From: Salinibacter sp. 10B
Lineage (GTDB): Bacteria; Bacteroidota; Rhodothermia; Rhodothermales; Salinibacteraceae
DNA length: 51,119 bases
Direction of reading: 5' to 3'
Assembly (NCBI RefSeq): GCF_002954405.1
Contig: NZ_MQWC01000004.1
Span: 2,803,526 to 2,854,644, forward strand
Shown here: one piece after another, positions 36,217 through 46,427 of the stretch
Layout: every line of letters starts with the position of its first letter
Position numbering within the stretch: position 1 is the stretch's first letter
Notes under the pieces: generated by a model
What the model saw: the letters and a program-made list of their open reading frames with translations, nothing else
Databases searched by the model: none
What the model was told of the DNA's origin: nothing
Translations under genes and position numbers: made by a program

Positions 36217-36579
36217 ATGCCCGACGTCGAACACGCTCACACCTTCAGCTTCGACGAGCTTCGGAATACTGTCCAGTCGTCCGAAGGGCCGGTCCTAATC
36301 GACTTTTGGGAGCCGCGGTGCACCGCCTGTCGGGCCACGCTCGATACGATCGACCGTCTCGCCTGTCGGGTCAGTGGGCATGGCGTAGTGGGGACGTTCA
36401 ACGTGCACGAGAATCCGGAAGCGGCGCGTTCGCTAGGGGTGGAGACCGTGCCCACGCTCATTGTGTTTCGGGATGGGGAAGTCGAGTCGGTGTTGCAGGG
36501 GGCCGAGAAAATACAAAACTTCGTTGACCGGATCGACGAAGAGGTCTTCTTTGGTAATCCGCCGACGTGTGAGACGTAG
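36217..36579 (+). CDS. Thioredoxin-family protein with CTAC active site
   Basis: The 120-residue protein shows the thioredoxin fold: FDELRNTV, the strand VLIDFWEPR, active site C35-T-A-C38 and the cis-proline segment VETVPTLIVFRDGE. The classic CGPC is replaced by CTAC, which usually changes the redox potential. It has no signal peptide. It lies 118 bases after the GH15 gene in the same direction. It is probably a cytosolic disulfide reductase or a specialised thioredoxin; a partner is not apparent. Confidence 0.88.
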   Translation: MPDVEHAHTFSFDELRNTVQSSEGPVLIDFWEPRCTACRATLDTIDRLACRVSGHGVVGTFNVHENPEAARSLGVETVPTLIVFRDGEVESVLQGAEKIQNFVDRIDEEVFFGNPPTCET

Positions 36580-36942
36580 GGAGAAAGGGAAGGGCGAATG
36601 CTGAAGGCCCCCTCAATGCGTTGGTTCTCCAACCGTCCATGCAGTTCTTGTTCGCCCCGATGCAGTCTTGAGTGGGGGGCGTTGCCAGCCGGTTCTCCGG
36701 CTGGATGTGGAAGCGACGGGAGGCAGGTTCAGCCACTATGGCGTTGGAGCTGGCAACGGCCCGTGGGGTTGTGCGTACGAGGGTTTCTCCCTACGTTGGC
36801 TCCTAGCGGTGCGGGCAACAGCCCTCTCGTCGCGATGCAATGTGGTCGGCCTCGTCAACTCGAAGGCTCCACACAGGATTGGAGATCGGACCGCTTCTGT
36901 CCTCCCACACGCTCTGTTTGTCAAAACGACGCTTCCCTGACC
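36580..36942. other. Spacer before gnd with a terminator-like hairpin
   Basis: CCAGCCGG (36685-36692) and CCGGCTGG (36697-36704) form a perfect 8-bp stem with a four-base loop about 105 bases after the thioredoxin stop, plausibly ending that transcript. The rest of the gap is open in the gnd frame but has no protein-like features and should hold the gnd promoter. Confidence 0.5.
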
Positions 36943-37854
36943 ATGCAAATCGGAATGATCGGACTCGGCAAAATGGGCGCGAACATGTCGCGCCGCCTCC
37001 TGCAGGACGGCCACGAGGTGGTCGGCTTCGACCTCGACGCAGAGGCCGTTCAGGAGCTTGAGGAGGACGGGGCCCACGGCGCGACCGAGCTCGACGCTCT
37101 CGTCGACCAGCTTGACCCGGCGCGCGTGTGCTGGATGATGGTGCCGGCGGGCGACCCGGTGGATGCCACCATCGACGACCTGCTTCCGCAACTTGAGGAC
37201 GGGGACATTCTCGTGGACGGCGGAAACTCAAATTACAAAGATACGCTTCGCCGGGCCGAGCGCGTACAAGAGGCTGGCCTGCACTACGTGGACGTGGGCA
37301 CCTCCGGCGGCGTGTGGGGCCTGGAGGAAGGGTACAGCATGATGGTGGGGGGAGCGGAGGCCGCCGTCGACGTGCTCCGTCCGGCCCTCGAAACGCTCGC
37401 GCCGGGGCCGGACAAGGGCTGGGGCCACATGGGCGAGGTGGGCAGTGGGCACTTCGTCAAGATGGTGCACAACGGCATTGAGTACGGCGTCATGCAGGCC
37501 TATGCCGAGGGCTTCGACATCATGCACGCGAAGGAAGAATTCGATCTGGACCTGAAGCAGGTGGCGGAGACGTGGCGCTTCGGGAGCGTGGTGCGCTCGT
37601 GGCTGCTGGACCTGACGGCTCGCGCACTGGACGACGATCAGGAGCTGCCCGACGTCGCGCCGTGGGTCGACGACTCGGGGGAGGGCCGTTGGACGGTGAA
37701 GGAGGCCATCGACCTCGACGTGCCGGCCCCGGTGATCACCGATGCGCTCATTTCGCGGCTCGACTCCCGCGTGGAAGACTCCTACACGCATAAGCTCCTC
37801 GCTGCCATGCGCAACCAGTTCGGCGGGCATGACGTCAAGAGCAGTGACGAGTGA
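36943..37854 (+). CDS. gnd: 6-phosphogluconate dehydrogenase, decarboxylating (short form)
   Basis: It oxidises and decarboxylates 6-phosphogluconate to ribulose 5-phosphate. The ATG at 36943 opens directly into the dinucleotide-binding motif MQIGMIGLGKMGANMSRRLL. The 303-residue length marks the short GndA/YqeC-type enzyme, often NAD-dependent, not the 470-residue form. Other motifs: VDGGNSNYKDT, the substrate-binding GTSGGVWGLEEGYSMMVGG and catalytic Lys/Asn in GHFVKMVHNGIEYG. An 83-base gap with an inverted repeat separates it from zwf, with which it forms the oxidative pentose phosphate pathway. The open upstream extension of about 115 codons is rejected as non-homologous. Confidence 0.94.
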   Translation: MQIGMIGLGKMGANMSRRLLQDGHEVVGFDLDAEAVQELEEDGAHGATELDALVDQLDPARVCWMMVPAGDPVDATIDDLLPQLEDGDILVDGGNSNYKDTLRRAERVQEAGLHYVDVGTSGGVWGLEEGYSMMVGGAEAAVDVLRPALETLAPGPDKGWGHMGEVGSGHFVKMVHNGIEYGVMQAYAEGFDIMHAKEEFDLDLKQVAETWRFGSVVRSWLLDLTARALDDDQELPDVAPWVDDSGEGRWTVKEAIDLDVPAPVITDALISRLDSRVEDSYTHKLLAAMRNQFGGHDVKSSDE

Positions 37855-37920
37855 CGAATTGCGAATGTCGAATTGGACCGACCGCACCGTCGTCACTCCC
37901 CGCTCCCCATTCGCAATTCG
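37855..37920. repeat. 12-bp inverted repeat between gnd and zwf
   Basis: CGAATTGCGAAT (37855-37866) pairs exactly with ATTCGCAATTCG (37909-37920); a further related AATTCGCAGTTCG follows at 37922-37934. It begins right after the gnd stop and ends 18 bases before the zwf ATG. It may tune the ratio of the two enzymes, or it may be a remnant of AT-rich AATTCG-type repeats. Confidence 0.55.
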
Positions 37921-37937
37921 AAATTCGCAGTTCGATC

Positions 37938-39449
<1,512 letters not shown>

Positions 39450-39553
39450 GCGACGCCCGTTGCAAGTCGGGGGGGCGAAACGATCAGGCTCGTCAAGAGT
39501 GCGCGCTCCCACCCCCGCGCCGGTTTCTTTGTCCCCGTCTTCCGTTGTTCGCC

Positions 39554-40582
39554 ATGCCGCACACCCGCCGCCGATTTCTTCGCCTCGGAGCTACCGCCGC
39601 TGCCGCTCTTGCGACGACGTCCTGGACGGGGCGTGTCGCGGCAGGTGCCTCCCCGGCGGAGTGGCAGACGGCGCCGTCCCTGCCCGGGCGCATGCAGGAG
39701 GTGTATTGCACGACCTGGAACGAGCAGATCGTCGTCGCGGGCGGCCTCCGTTCCGGGCCTGACAGCAACCGGAAATTTGCGACACTGTCGGACACGGCGC
39801 TGTTCGACCCGGCGACCGATACGTGGCGCGAGGGGCCTAACCTGCCCGCTCCGCGCCACCACATCGTCCTGGCGACGGCGAACGAGACCGTGTACGGCTT
39901 CGGAGGATTTGTCGGCGAGTCGCTGCAAAACGGCTTTCAGTTTCGGGACGACATGTATGCCTTCGACGGGGAGGAGTGGACGCGGGTCGGATCCATGCCC
40001 GTTCCGCTCGGGGAGACCGTGGCCCTCGCAGTCGACGATCGAATTCACCTCGTGACTGGGAGCCTGCACGGAGCGGATACGCAGGGCGGGACGGGCCGGC
40101 ATCTCGTCTATGATCCGTCGACCAATGACTGGAGCGAGGCGGCACCCGCGCCCACTGCTCGCAGCAGTGCCACCGGGGCCGTCCTCGACGGACACCTGTA
40201 CGTGGCCGGCGGCCGAACCCCCACGAACGGACTCACCAATCTGGGAGCGCTGGAGCGCTACGATCCGGACGCCGATGCCTGGACGGAATGTCGCCCCCTG
40301 CCTCAACCGTCCGGGGGGCTCGCGGGGGCGGCCCTCGACGGCACGCTCTACGTGTTCGGGGGCGAGTACTTCGACGGAGCGGGCGGCGTCTATGAGCACA
40401 CGTGGGCTTACGACCCGCAGGCCGACGACTGGACCGAGCAGCCTCCTATGCCCACGCCGCGCCACGGCCTGGCCGGGACCGCACTCGACGATCGCGTCTT
40501 CGCCATCGGCGGCAACACCGCCGCGGCCATCGGCGCGGCCACGGCCGATACCGTCGAAACGCTCATTCCCGACGCAGACTGA
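39554..40582 (+). CDS. Tat-exported kelch-repeat protein
   Basis: From ATG 39554 (342 residues) a twin-arginine signal is clear: HTRRRFLRLGATAAAALATT. Six kelch blades follow, each with a hydrophobic strand and a GG or close variant (VVAGGLRS, YGFGGFVG, HLVTGSLHG, YVAGGRTP, YVFGGEYF, FAIGGNTAA) and a downstream W (DTWREGP, DDWTEQP). The product is a six-bladed propeller folded before export to the periplasm. Such proteins bind sugars or proteins, or act as oxidases with extra motifs; none are seen here. It lies 105 bases after zwf and 105 before the DsbA-like gene. Confidence 0.9.
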   Translation: MPHTRRRFLRLGATAAAALATTSWTGRVAAGASPAEWQTAPSLPGRMQEVYCTTWNEQIVVAGGLRSGPDSNRKFATLSDTALFDPATDTWREGPNLPAPRHHIVLATANETVYGFGGFVGESLQNGFQFRDDMYAFDGEEWTRVGSMPVPLGETVALAVDDRIHLVTGSLHGADTQGGTGRHLVYDPSTNDWSEAAPAPTARSSATGAVLDGHLYVAGGRTPTNGLTNLGALERYDPDADAWTECRPLPQPSGGLAGAALDGTLYVFGGEYFDGAGGVYEHTWAYDPQADDWTEQPPMPTPRHGLAGTALDDRVFAIGGNTAAAIGAATADTVETLIPDAD

Positions 40583-40686
40583 TGGTCTACTGCCGCTTCT
40601 TCGTACGGAGACCCCTCGTGGGCGGGCGTCGATGCGAGGGAGGCTTCAAATCCGGCGATTCTGATTCACCAACGACATGATCTGTC

Positions 40687-41325
40687 ATGACAATTGACGT
40701 CTACGCCGACATTGCCTGCCCCTGGTGCTACGTGGGCCGCGCTCGGCTACAGCAGGCCCTGACACAACGCTCCGACGTGGAGGCAACGCTCCGATGGCGT
40801 CCCTTCCAGCTCCAGCCCGACATGCCGACCGAGGGGCGCGACTTCCGCACGGTCCTCGCGAACAAGTTTGGCAGCTGGGAGCGTGCTCAGCAGATGTTCG
40901 AGCGCATTCGGGAGCTGGGGGCGGAGGAGGGGCTCACGTTCGACTTCGAAGCGATCGAAGCGGCCCCGAACACCGCCGAGGCACACCGGCTCGTACTGTG
41001 GGCGGAAGAGCAGGGCGCGGGCGACGCCATGGCCACTGCTCTGTTTCGGGCCTACTTCTCGGAGGGACGGAATGTCTCGACCCGCGACGTGCTGGTTGAT
41101 TGCGCCGCAGAGGTCGGGTGCGATCCGGATGAGGCCCGTACGATGCTGAACGGCGATGCGTACGTCGAGGCGGTGCGCGAGAGTCAAGAACGGGCCCAGC
41201 GCCGCGGAATCACCGGCGTGCCCTGCTACGTGTTCAACGAGGAGCACGCGGTGACGGGGGCGCAGCCGACGGAGGTATTCGTCGAGGCGATCGACGCCCT
41301 CAACACTGCCTCGACGAGCGAGTAA
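40687..41325 (+). CDS. DsbA-family oxidoreductase (FrnE-like)
   Basis: This 212-residue cytosolic protein has active site C11-P-W-C14 (ADIACPWCYVG), an inserted helical domain (RPFQLQPDMPTEG, then FEAIEAAPNTAEAHRLVLWA) and the cis-proline loop RRGITGVPCYVFNEEHAVTGAQ. These mark the FrnE/2-hydroxychromene-isomerase-like branch of DsbA proteins, cytosolic disulfide isomerases linked to oxidative stress in some bacteria. An additional Cys sits next to the cis-Pro (VPCY), as is common in FrnE proteins. Start is ATG 40687. Confidence 0.93.
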   Translation: MTIDVYADIACPWCYVGRARLQQALTQRSDVEATLRWRPFQLQPDMPTEGRDFRTVLANKFGSWERAQQMFERIRELGAEEGLTFDFEAIEAAPNTAEAHRLVLWAEEQGAGDAMATALFRAYFSEGRNVSTRDVLVDCAAEVGCDPDEARTMLNGDAYVEAVRESQERAQRRGITGVPCYVFNEEHAVTGAQPTEVFVEAIDALNTASTSE

Positions 41326-41707
41326 AGGCAAGCGGGATTGGTAAGAATGTTTGCAGACGTTCCCTCAAATTATGGGTATGATATCTTTTTGCATTTAGGA
41401 AGTTTTTGTGGGGTGTTTCAACTCTTCTGGAGAGGGGCGCTGAACGTGAGTCAACAACGTCCCTAGAAGCGATCTCGTCGTGCCATTGCCCAGCCCGTCT
41501 GCCTCATGCAAACTGAAGTGGGGGCAGGAGCGTTTGGAGGCACGGTCTTCGCTTGAAAGACGGGTGCCCGATTCTTTCGGAGTCATTTTGTAGTACGTAT
41601 TTCCTGGACACGACCGTTTGGCAAAGGGGTACAGGGAGGGCCGGACGACGACTTCGGAATGGCATTTCTTTCCCTTTGACCTGCTCGCACGTCTTTGTTT
41701 TCTGCTA
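41326..41707. other. Upstream region of the histidine kinase gene
   Basis: This 382-base gap should contain the kinase promoter; it is relatively AT-rich near 41365-41410. I see no gene and no clear hairpin. Confidence 0.35.
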
Positions 41708-43372
41708 ATGAAAGATGATCGCACGGATCTTTGGTCGGATGAATCGGAGCTCTCGCAGGAGAAGGGGGGGGCCACAGCCTCTGTTCCCAGCACCGCGGCA
41801 GCGGCGCAAGAGGTCGATGAGGACGACCTTGAGACGGCCCTCAATGCGGTCGTTCACGACAGCCTTGCGCCCATCCTCGTCGGGCTGAGCACGCTATATC
41901 TTGTGCAGATGGTCACGCACATGCTGCTGCTCTCCCGGCCGAATGCCGTCTACATCTCGATGCTCGCGGCCGCCTCGTCGGTGATTCTCCTCCTGCTGCG
42001 CATTGTGCTTACGGGGGTCACGCCGGAGAGCGATCGAGTGTATGTCTTGAGCGCCCTGACGTTTGTTATTGCATTGACGAATACCCTCTGGTCGCAAGTG
42101 CTGACCAAAGAGGTGGAGGTGGTGGTCATGGCCCTTCTGCTGGTGGGAACGGGGTTCGTATTTTTGTCGAAATGGTGGTTTACGGCCGTCCTGGCAGTGT
42201 CGTTGTTTAGCTGGCTCCTCGTGTCCGGACTGGTCCACGCACCGGAGGCGCTCTTTTTTCCGGCCATCGGGCTTTCTGGGGCGGCAGCTCTGGCGACCAT
42301 GATGCACGTGGTGCGCCGGCGGACCAACCGGCGCGCCGAGCGGCTCCGGCGAGCGACCGAGCAACAGCAGGAGGCCCTTGCGCAGGCACTCATGGTCAAG
42401 GAGTATCAACAACGGCAATTGGAGAAGTCCGAAGAGTCCTTACAGGATGCGCTTGGCGACCTTCAACAGACCAAGAAGGCGCTCGAACATCGTGAGCAGG
42501 AGCTGTCCCGAACGGTGGAAGAGTTGACCGTAGCCAAAGAGAAAGCCGAAGAGGCCAGCCAACTCAAATCCGCTATGCTTGCCAACATGAGCCACGAGGT
42601 CCGGACGCCCCTCACCTCCATTTCGGGATTTGCGGAGGTGCTCACGGAGGAAGCCAGTGGGCAGGAAAAGCAATTTGCCGCTATGATCCACGAGAACAGC
42701 AAGCGATTGCTCGACACCCTGAGTTCAGTCCTTCGCCTCTCGAAGCTGGAGGCTGGGAAGCAAAACCTGCATCTGGAGTCGGTGGATCTTGTCGAAGAGG
42801 CGGAGGCCATTGTCACCGAGCAGGCTGAGCGGGCCGACAACGCGGGCATCACTCTTCAGCTCGACCTCTGTGAACAGTGTGCCTGTGTGTTGGACCCGGG
42901 GGCAGTGCAACGCATCCTGCGGAATCTCGTCGGAAATGCCATCAAATTTACGGAGGACGGCGGTGAGGTGGCGGTGCGAGTCGCTCGCGTCCACCGGGGC
43001 TCCGATGCCGATCAAGCCGAGGCGTCCTTCACGCATGCGCGAGTGGAGGTAGAGGATACTGGGCCGGGCATGAGCGAATCGTTTCAGGAAAGCATGTTCG
43101 AGGCGTTCCGGCAAGAATCGGAGGGCCCCCGTCGCACGCACAAAGGGAGTGGATTGGGCCTATCGATTACGAAAGAGCTGGTCGAGCTTCTGCACGGAGA
43201 CATCACAGTTGAGAGCGAGCTAGGGGTGGGCACCCGTTTCACGATTCATCTGCCGCGTCATCCAGAGTCGGAGACTTCCGACGGGGCGACATCCGGGGCC
43301 GCCGCGTACACGAACGGCCGGGAGCACCGCGAGAATGCGCACGCATCCGCCGAGACCGACCCCGGCGAGTAG
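41708..43372 (+). CDS. Membrane-bound sensor histidine kinase
   Basis: From ATG 41708 (554 residues) an acidic cytosolic N-terminus precedes six membrane helices (about 52-75, 80-102, 111-130, 136-152, 157-176, 181-200). A long coiled coil (205-290) follows. The phospho-acceptor is H296 in MLANMSHEVRTPLTSISGFA; the ATP-binding motifs are NLVGNAIKF, VEDTGPGM and SGLGLSITKELVELLHG. There is no periplasmic domain of any size, so it probably senses a membrane or internal signal. It is an orphan: no response-regulator gene lies next to it. An in-frame TTG 90 bases upstream is a weaker start. Confidence 0.93.
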   Translation: MKDDRTDLWSDESELSQEKGGATASVPSTAAAAQEVDEDDLETALNAVVHDSLAPILVGLSTLYLVQMVTHMLLLSRPNAVYISMLAAASSVILLLLRIVLTGVTPESDRVYVLSALTFVIALTNTLWSQVLTKEVEVVVMALLLVGTGFVFLSKWWFTAVLAVSLFSWLLVSGLVHAPEALFFPAIGLSGAAALATMMHVVRRRTNRRAERLRRATEQQQEALAQALMVKEYQQRQLEKSEESLQDALGDLQQTKKALEHREQELSRTVEELTVAKEKAEEASQLKSAMLANMSHEVRTPLTSISGFAEVLTEEASGQEKQFAAMIHENSKRLLDTLSSVLRLSKLEAGKQNLHLESVDLVEEAEAIVTEQAERADNAGITLQLDLCEQCACVLDPGAVQRILRNLVGNAIKFTEDGGEVAVRVARVHRGSDADQAEASFTHARVEVEDTGPGMSESFQESMFEAFRQESEGPRRTHKGSGLGLSITKELVELLHGDITVESELGVGTRFTIHLPRHPESETSDGATSGAAAYTNGREHRENAHASAETDPGE

Positions 43373-43428
43373 GGACGGCCCATCCATTCATATCATAGCT
43401 CCCCCCGATCCCAGGTCGTGAAATGGTC

Positions 43429-43532
43429 TGTAGCGCCAATGGACGCCAACGGCGCTAGGGAAGCCGTTTCAGGCAGCGCAGAACGGAGCGCGGTCTCCCC
43501 GACGAAGGGCTCCTTTCGGCACCCGACGCCTA
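43429..43532. repeat. Structured intergenic repeat, copy B
   Basis: This is the partner of copy A. The hairpin TAGCGCC...GGCGCTA with an inner TGG/CCA stem (43431-43457) is followed by the same GGAAGCCG and CAGCGCAG blocks. Its distal end lies 16 bases beyond the stop of the DUF5916 gene, nearly the same distance as copy A from its gene. A wobble pair of copy A is a C-G pair here, which is weak evidence that the RNA fold matters. Confidence 0.65.
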
Positions 43533-43547
43533 TCTCAGGGCATGGCG

Positions 43548-45785
43548 TTACAGTCGGATCGTATAGGTGAGCTTGGCGGCCGTCTCGGCACTCCGTGGAG
43601 AGAGGTGCCCGTCAATGGAGCGCCAGTTGTGGGTGTAGACGAGATAGAGGTCGCTTCCGGGCTCCAGAATCCACCGGAGGCGAGCAAAGAGGCCGAGGCG
43701 GTCGCTCAGGTTGTCGTATTGCAGCTGGGAGGTGATGGCGAGGTTGGGCGTCAGGTCCACGTTGCCCTCGAAGCGCAGGAGGTGCGTTCGAAAGTCGCCC
43801 TCCGCTAGGTTGACCCGGCGGTGTGCCCAGTTGACGCTGGCATTGAGGCCGGGGAGGGGGCGTACGGTGGTCCCGAGGGACAGCCGGGTGCGCGTGCCGG
43901 ACCAGAAGCCGCCGTAGCCGAACTCGGCCTCGCCCGACACGGTGCGGTACGCCGCCGTTTCGGCCTCCGTTTCCATTCCCCACGTTGGGTAAGTTCCGGT
44001 CGGAAGAAGGATGCTGCCGTCTCGCAGAATGTCGAACGACTCGTTGAGGCGCTCGAAGTTGCGTTCAACCTCCACCTCTACCCGATCTCCGGTTGTGAAG
44101 AACAGCTCCAACGGCGTCAGGGTGAAGTTGACCGTCTGCGGCTCCAGGGCAAGATCCGTCAAGTACTCGAAGTCGGCGACGAACTGAATTTCACGGACGA
44201 CGGCGTTGGTTTCGAATACCGGGTTGTATCCGATAGTGGGCTGGAGACGGCGAAAGCTTCGGCGACGGACGAATCCCACTGCGGGGTCGTACGCATTGCC
44301 GAATTCCCGGTACGACATATGGCCAAACCACGGCTGGTTCGGGTAATTGAGGCGGAGCCCGCGGGTAGTGCGATGGCCCCAACTCGACGTGTCGGATTTC
44401 AGCGGAGCGTTGTGCCAGACGAAGAAGGCCTGGAACTGGAAGTTCTGATTGCCGAACAGCGAGGAGGTGCTGAGCTCCATGTCCGCCCCCAGCGTGTGCC
44501 GGTTGTCGAGGCGCGCGAACCGTTCCCCTTCCGCTTCAGTGGCCCGGCGCGTATAGAGCACGCCCACCTGACTTTCACTGCCGACGTTGCGCACGGCCCG
44601 TGCCACGGTGAAGTCTTCACGGGGCCACGAGGTGGTGTCCGACACGACATTGTCCGTCGACCGGGTTCGCACTTGAAAAAGCCCGACGTTGTAGCGCCCC
44701 ATCCGCCCGTTCATCCGCGCCCCGGCGAGGATAGGAACGGGACTTCCGTCCACGAGTCCGATCCGCCGGCTGAAAAAGGGATACTGCGCGCTGCGCGGGG
44801 CAAAGTCGAATACGCTGGAGCCCTCCAGGAAGAAGTCTCGCTTTTCGGGGAAGCGGAGCGGAAACCGAGTCAGGTTAACCCGTCGCTGATCCACTTCCAC
44901 CTCGGCAAAGTCGGTGTTGACGGTGAGGGCCGTCCGGAGGCTGGGCGTAAACGCGTAGGAGAGGTCGCCCCCGACATCGGCCGTCCCGTCGGTGGATCGG
45001 CCCGAGTCGGTCCACGAACGGCTTCCCTTCGCGAGCCCGAAGGGGGTTACGTCGAGCCCGACTCCCGATGATTCCGCTCCGACGTTGCGGAGCGTGCCCA
45101 TGTGTTGGGGCCGGAAGATGCCTTCGTCGCGTTCGTGCCCGGCCCACAGAATTTCTTCGTTCTCGACCCGGAGCGTGCGCTGCACGTTGAACCCCCAGGT
45201 GGTCTGCGTTGGGTCGAATTGAAGCGTCCGAAACGGAATGCGAATCTCGGCCGTCCAGCCGTCCTCATGGCGACGCGTCTCGACGGTCCAGATGCCGTCC
45301 CACGACTTGTTGAGGCTAGAGCCCTGGCCGGAGGAGAGCAGGCCGTCGCCCCGCAGGCCCAGCGGATTCGTTTCGAAGAAGTAGGCGTTGCGGCCGTCGT
45401 TATAGGGATCGAGGGTCCACATGAGCCGGTCGTCGGAGCCCAGCGAGGCGTCCCGACGCAACTGGTAGGCTCGAATCGCGTCCGGGTCGCTGTAGAAGAG
45501 GGTAACCCCGAGGTAGAGGGCCGTTTCTCCGTAGAGGACCCGGATCGCTGTCCGTTCCGATGGGGGACCGCCCTCCACCGGTTCCTGCTGGGTGAAGGCC
45601 GTGCTCTTCGGCGCTTGGTCCCAGACCTCTTCGTCGAGATGCCCGTCTAGCTGGATTGGGGCCGCGCCCTCGACGGCGTGAGCGCGGAGGGATTCGGAGG
45701 AGGTGGGTTGGGCGGCGAGAGGCAGAGGGGCAGCCCCGAGAGTCAAAAGGGCCAAAGCAACGACCGGAATCAAACGAGAACGCAT
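43548..45785 (-). CDS. DUF5916 / CBM9-like outer-membrane protein
   Basis: From ATG 45785 (745 residues) a signal peptide (IPVVALALLTLGAAPLPLAAQ) is followed by a carbohydrate-binding-family-9-like domain (IQLDGHLDEEVWDQAP, TAIRVLYGETALYLGV, WTAEIRIPFRTLQF, GFNVQRTLR). A DUF5916 region of amphipathic strands follows, consistent with an outer-membrane barrel: DVTPFGLAKGS, then many short aromatic strands, ending AKLTYTIRL. Such proteins are abundant in Bacteroidota/Rhodothermota; their substrate is unknown though sugar-related roles are assumed. No TonB-type gene is adjacent. A GTG two codons upstream is possible. Confidence 0.88.
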   Translation of the reverse strand: MRSRLIPVVALALLTLGAAPLPLAAQPTSSESLRAHAVEGAAPIQLDGHLDEEVWDQAPKSTAFTQQEPVEGGPPSERTAIRVLYGETALYLGVTLFYSDPDAIRAYQLRRDASLGSDDRLMWTLDPYNDGRNAYFFETNPLGLRGDGLLSSGQGSSLNKSWDGIWTVETRRHEDGWTAEIRIPFRTLQFDPTQTTWGFNVQRTLRVENEEILWAGHERDEGIFRPQHMGTLRNVGAESSGVGLDVTPFGLAKGSRSWTDSGRSTDGTADVGGDLSYAFTPSLRTALTVNTDFAEVEVDQRRVNLTRFPLRFPEKRDFFLEGSSVFDFAPRSAQYPFFSRRIGLVDGSPVPILAGARMNGRMGRYNVGLFQVRTRSTDNVVSDTTSWPREDFTVARAVRNVGSESQVGVLYTRRATEAEGERFARLDNRHTLGADMELSTSSLFGNQNFQFQAFFVWHNAPLKSDTSSWGHRTTRGLRLNYPNQPWFGHMSYREFGNAYDPAVGFVRRRSFRRLQPTIGYNPVFETNAVVREIQFVADFEYLTDLALEPQTVNFTLTPLELFFTTGDRVEVEVERNFERLNESFDILRDGSILLPTGTYPTWGMETEAETAAYRTVSGEAEFGYGGFWSGTRTRLSLGTTVRPLPGLNASVNWAHRRVNLAEGDFRTHLLRFEGNVDLTPNLAITSQLQYDNLSDRLGLFARLRWILEPGSDLYLVYTHNWRSIDGHLSPRSAETAAKLTYTIRL

Positions 45786-46074
45786 CGGCACAGAACGCGC
45801 ATCGTGAAGGGGAGAACGAGGCCCAGGTGGGAAGAGGGAGGATTACCATACTATTACCTCGCGCGAAAACAGTGCCGCCGTGCACCCCGAGGGGGGAGTG
45901 CTTCACAGACAAAGAATGTTGCTTAGAATAAGTCTATGAAGCGGCCAGCAACCAATATGCGATGTACAATCATCGCTGCGCCTTATGTCGATGTCTGCAC
46001 TCTCTGTAGGATTACGAAATAGCCGCAGTACGACGCTGCTTTCTTCGCATGTCTCCGTTCCTTCTCGTGAGGAT

Positions 46075-46104
46075 GTGCATTTTTGGCCGGATCCAAAAAT
46101 GCAC
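46075..46104. terminator. Perfect 12-bp hairpin with six-base loop
   Basis: GTGCATTTTTGG, loop CCGGAT, CCAAAAATGCAC. The T5/A5 tracts lie inside the arms, so on either strand it could terminate transcription or serve as a protein-binding palindrome. Confidence 0.5.
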
Positions 46105-46155
46105 GAAAAAGATCGCGGCTGTGAAGAAAATGCCTGACCTCTACTTCGGTCACGC

Positions 46156-46220
46156 GGAAATTCTTCGAATCTCGCTCCTGACAATCTGTGATTGTCTCGC
46201 TCAGACAGCGAAGAATTTCC
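46156..46220. other. Nested inverted repeat (12-bp outer, 6-bp inner stem)
   Basis: GGAAATTCTTCG (46156-46167) pairs exactly with 46209-46220. Inside, GACAAT (46180-46185) pairs with ATTGTC (46191-46196), flanked by two CTCGCTC copies. The layout resembles a structured RNA or a compound operator. It is not a tRNA: arm lengths and conserved bases do not fit. Confidence 0.5.
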
Positions 46221-46427
46221 AGGGCGCGCTTCCTCCGAGAGGTCCGGGCGGCATTTTATTTCATGAGTCGCTACGCTCGTCTCTTCAAGGCCGGAAGAGT
46301 CTTTCTTTCCCTGGTGTCCCCTAAGAAGACTACATCCGGCGTTTAATCTCATAAAGTCACACAGAGTGCAACGTTCTTCTTGTAGAGGGAGAGCCGATTC
46401 CAAGGGACAGTCTCCAGAAAGAAGAAA

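Larger units (their letters stand above)
45786..46427. other. Long AT-richer non-coding region with perfect hairpins
   Basis: This 642-base gap between two minus-strand genes is lower in GC than its surroundings. It contains the hairpins listed separately at 46075-46104 and 46156-46220. The frames within it (for example a Cys/Ser-rich one on the minus strand) lack any protein-like pattern. It should include the DUF5916 promoter. Confidence 0.5.

Noticed and set aside
46156-46220. tRNA-like cloverleaf
   Set aside because: A 12-bp acceptor-like stem and TTCGAATC string are present, but no D, anticodon or T arm of correct length and no CCA context.
45903-46403. 166-codon minus-strand frame in the gap before htpX
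   Set aside because: Cys/Ser/Arg-rich without pattern, crosses both perfect hairpins, and has no family resemblance.
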